From: SHWC01 sp050173345 | GTDB lineage: Bacteria; Pseudomonadota; Alphaproteobacteria; UBA828 | NCBI GenBank assembly: GCA_050173345.1 | Contig: JBFXKW010000001.1 | Coordinates: forward strand, 248,001 to 312,000 | Reading direction: 5' to 3' | DNA length: 64,000 nt | Shown: positions 61,881-64,000 of the stretch, one piece after another | How positions within the stretch are numbered: position 1 is the stretch's first letter | Layout: every line of letters starts with the position of its first letter | The notes under the pieces: generated by a model | Seen by the model: the letters and a program-made list of their open reading frames with translations, nothing else | Told to the model about the DNA's origin: nothing | The model's database searches: none | Translations under genes and position numbers: made by a program

Positions 61881-62885
61881 ATGGCACTCGCGAAGAAGAA
61901 GGAGCGGCCGGGCGGCGCGCCCCAGGCCAGCGGCGAGACGCTGCTCGCCTATTTTCGCGAGATGCTGCTGCTGCGCCGGTTCGAGGAGAAGGCCGGCCAG
62001 ATGTATGGCATGGGCCTGATCGGCGGCTTTTGCCATCTCTACATCGGACAGGAGGCCGTGGTCATCGGCATCCGGCACGCGCTCGGGCCGGGGGATTCGG
62101 TGATCACCGGCTATCGCTGCCACGCCCACCTGGTCGCTTCCGGCGCCGACCCGAAGGCGGTGATGGCCGAGCTCACGGGGCGCGCCGGCGGCATCTCCAA
62201 GGGCAAGGGCGGCTCGATGCACATGTTCAATCCCGCAGGCGGCTTCTATGGCGGGCACGGCATCGTCGGCGCGCCGGCGCCGCTCGGGGCCGGGCTCGCG
62301 CTCGCCAACTGGTATCGCGGCAATGACCGCGTCGCGGTTGCCTATTTCGGCGACGGCGCCTCCAACCAGGGCCAGGTGTTCGAGGCCTTCAACATGGCGG
62401 CGCTCTGGAAGCTGCCCGCCATCTTCGTGATCGAGAACAACCAGTACGCCATGGGCACGTCGCAGCAGCGCTCGACCGCGGTGCACGATCTCTATCGGCG
62501 CGGCGAGGCGTTCGGCCTGGAGGGCAGGCAGGTCGACGGCATGGACGTGGTCGCGGTCAAGGCGGCGGCGGACGAGGCGGTCGCATACTGCCGGAGCGGC
62601 AAGGGGCCGATCGTGCTCGAAGCCCTCACTTACCGATACCGCGGCCATTCGATGTCCGACCCCGCGAAGTATCGCAGCCGGGAGGAGGTCGCGCGGATAC
62701 GCTCCGAGCGCGACCCGATCGAGCATGTGCGCGAGCTCCTGCTCGAGGGCAAGCACACCGACGAGGACATGCTCAAGGAAATCGAGAAAGAGGTGAGGGC
62801 GGTGATCAACGAGGCGGCCGAGTATGCCCAGAACAACCCGGAGCCCGCCGCCGCCGAGCTCCTCACCGACGTCTATGTGAGCTGA
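61881..62885 (+). CDS. pdhA: Pyruvate dehydrogenase E1 component, alpha subunit
   Basis: PdhA is the thiamine-diphosphate-binding half of the heterotetrameric E1 that decarboxylates pyruvate. It has 334 residues. The TPP motif reads YFGDGASNQGQVFEAFNMAA with IENNQYAMGTS. Conserved parts also include MLLLRRFEEKAGQMYGMGLI, GQEAVVIGIRHAL and the phosphorylation-loop-like YRYRGHSMSDPAKYR. The N-terminus KKKERPGGAPQASGET is a variable extension. A 152-base gap after ftsB should contain the pdh promoter, but I see no clear pair of boxes. GGGAGG precedes the start. Confidence 0.96.
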   Translation: MALAKKKERPGGAPQASGETLLAYFREMLLLRRFEEKAGQMYGMGLIGGFCHLYIGQEAVVIGIRHALGPGDSVITGYRCHAHLVASGADPKAVMAELTGRAGGISKGKGGSMHMFNPAGGFYGGHGIVGAPAPLGAGLALANWYRGNDRVAVAYFGDGASNQGQVFEAFNMAALWKLPAIFVIENNQYAMGTSQQRSTAVHDLYRRGEAFGLEGRQVDGMDVVAVKAAADEAVAYCRSGKGPIVLEALTYRYRGHSMSDPAKYRSREEVARIRSERDPIEHVRELLLEGKHTDEDMLKEIEKEVRAVINEAAEYAQNNPEPAAAELLTDVYVS

Positions 62886-62901
62886 GCAGGGAGGCGCGGC
62901 C

Positions 62902-63885
<984 letters not shown>

Positions 63886-63924
63886 CGGTCCGGGCGGTTG
63901 CCCGGACGACAGGGAGAACGAGAC

Positions 63925-64000
63925 ATGGCAGTTCGCGTGCTGATGCCGGCGCTGTCGCCGACCATGACGGAAGGCAACCTCGCCAAGTGGCACAAGAAGG
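63925..64000 (+). CDS. pdhC: Dihydrolipoamide acetyltransferase (E2) of pyruvate dehydrogenase, start only
   Basis: The first 25 codons of a gene running off the window. The sequence VRVLMPALSPTMTEGNLAKW is the characteristic first strand of an N-terminal lipoyl domain in PDH E2; the lipoylated Lys lies beyond the window. GGGAGAACG precedes ATG 63925. It follows pdhB by 39 bases in the expected pdhABC order. Confidence 0.93.
   Translation, partial: MAVRVLMPALSPTMTEGNLAKWHKK

Overview
This 64 kb window is a gene-dense (about 65-70% G+C by eye) stretch of an alphaproteobacterial chromosome. The best lineage guess is Rhodospirillales or a close relative. The evidence is gene order: lon-hupB-tRNA-nuoA..N-birA-coaX-rnj-mce-proS-lolCE-lolD-dnaE, then rpsB-tsf-pyrH-frr-uppS-cdsA-rseP-bamA-skp-lpxD-fabZ-lpxA-lpxI-lpxB-gltA-gltX-comEC-lexA-moeA-moaC-trpC-trpD-ppiD-tpiA-secG-pyrG-kdsA-eno-ftsB-pdhABC is a typical alphaproteobacterial backbone. 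The short 440-residue ProS, LpxI instead of LpxH, separate NuoC and NuoD, and direct-repeat GTTC-type LexA sites fit the same class. The outer membrane is LPS-bearing (lpx, kdsA, bamA, lol).

Layout: 1-1861 holds the lon 3' end, hupB, tRNA-Val(UAC) and tRNA-Asp(GUC). 2024-16252 is a complete, uninterrupted 14-gene nuo operon for respiratory complex I. 16280-20155 is a tightly overlapping run birA-coaX-rnj-mce-DUF1467. 20159-26559 carries proS and lolCE/lolD, with less conserved genes between them (tag, a secreted 164-aa protein, an SDR oxidoreductase, a PPOX-type flavoprotein). 26719-35024 holds dnaE, rpsB-tsf and pyrH-frr-uppS-cdsA. 35252-43642 is the envelope-biogenesis operon rseP-bamA-skp-lpxD-fabZ-lpxA-lpxI-lpxB. 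43644-47334 has a glyoxalase plus gltA and gltX on the minus strand. 47404-56000 has comEC (+) and the minus-strand run ppiD-trpD-trpC/moaC-moeA-lexA. 56177-64000 has tpiA, secG, pyrG, kdsA, eno, ftsB and the start of the pyruvate dehydrogenase operon.

No insertion sequence, prophage, CRISPR array or defence island is visible, and I found no clearly novel multi-gene system. No gene-free stretch exceeds about 280 bases. The points most worth attention are small-scale. (1) TrpC and MoaC are encoded by one uninterrupted reading frame (a predicted fusion). (2) A roughly 124-bp double-hairpin element occurs twice, in the same orientation relative to proS and gltA, and in each case downstream of a candidate promoter. 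(3) dxr is absent from between cdsA and rseP, and trpE/trpG from between ppiD and trpD, where they commonly lie. (4) A triple GTTC-N7 array sits upstream of lexA. (5) A G12 homopolymer lies just upstream of the SDR start codon. (6) A perfect 14-bp hairpin abuts the ftsB start codon.

All identifications come from reading the sequence against remembered family features; no database search was run. Promoters and hairpins are pattern calls.
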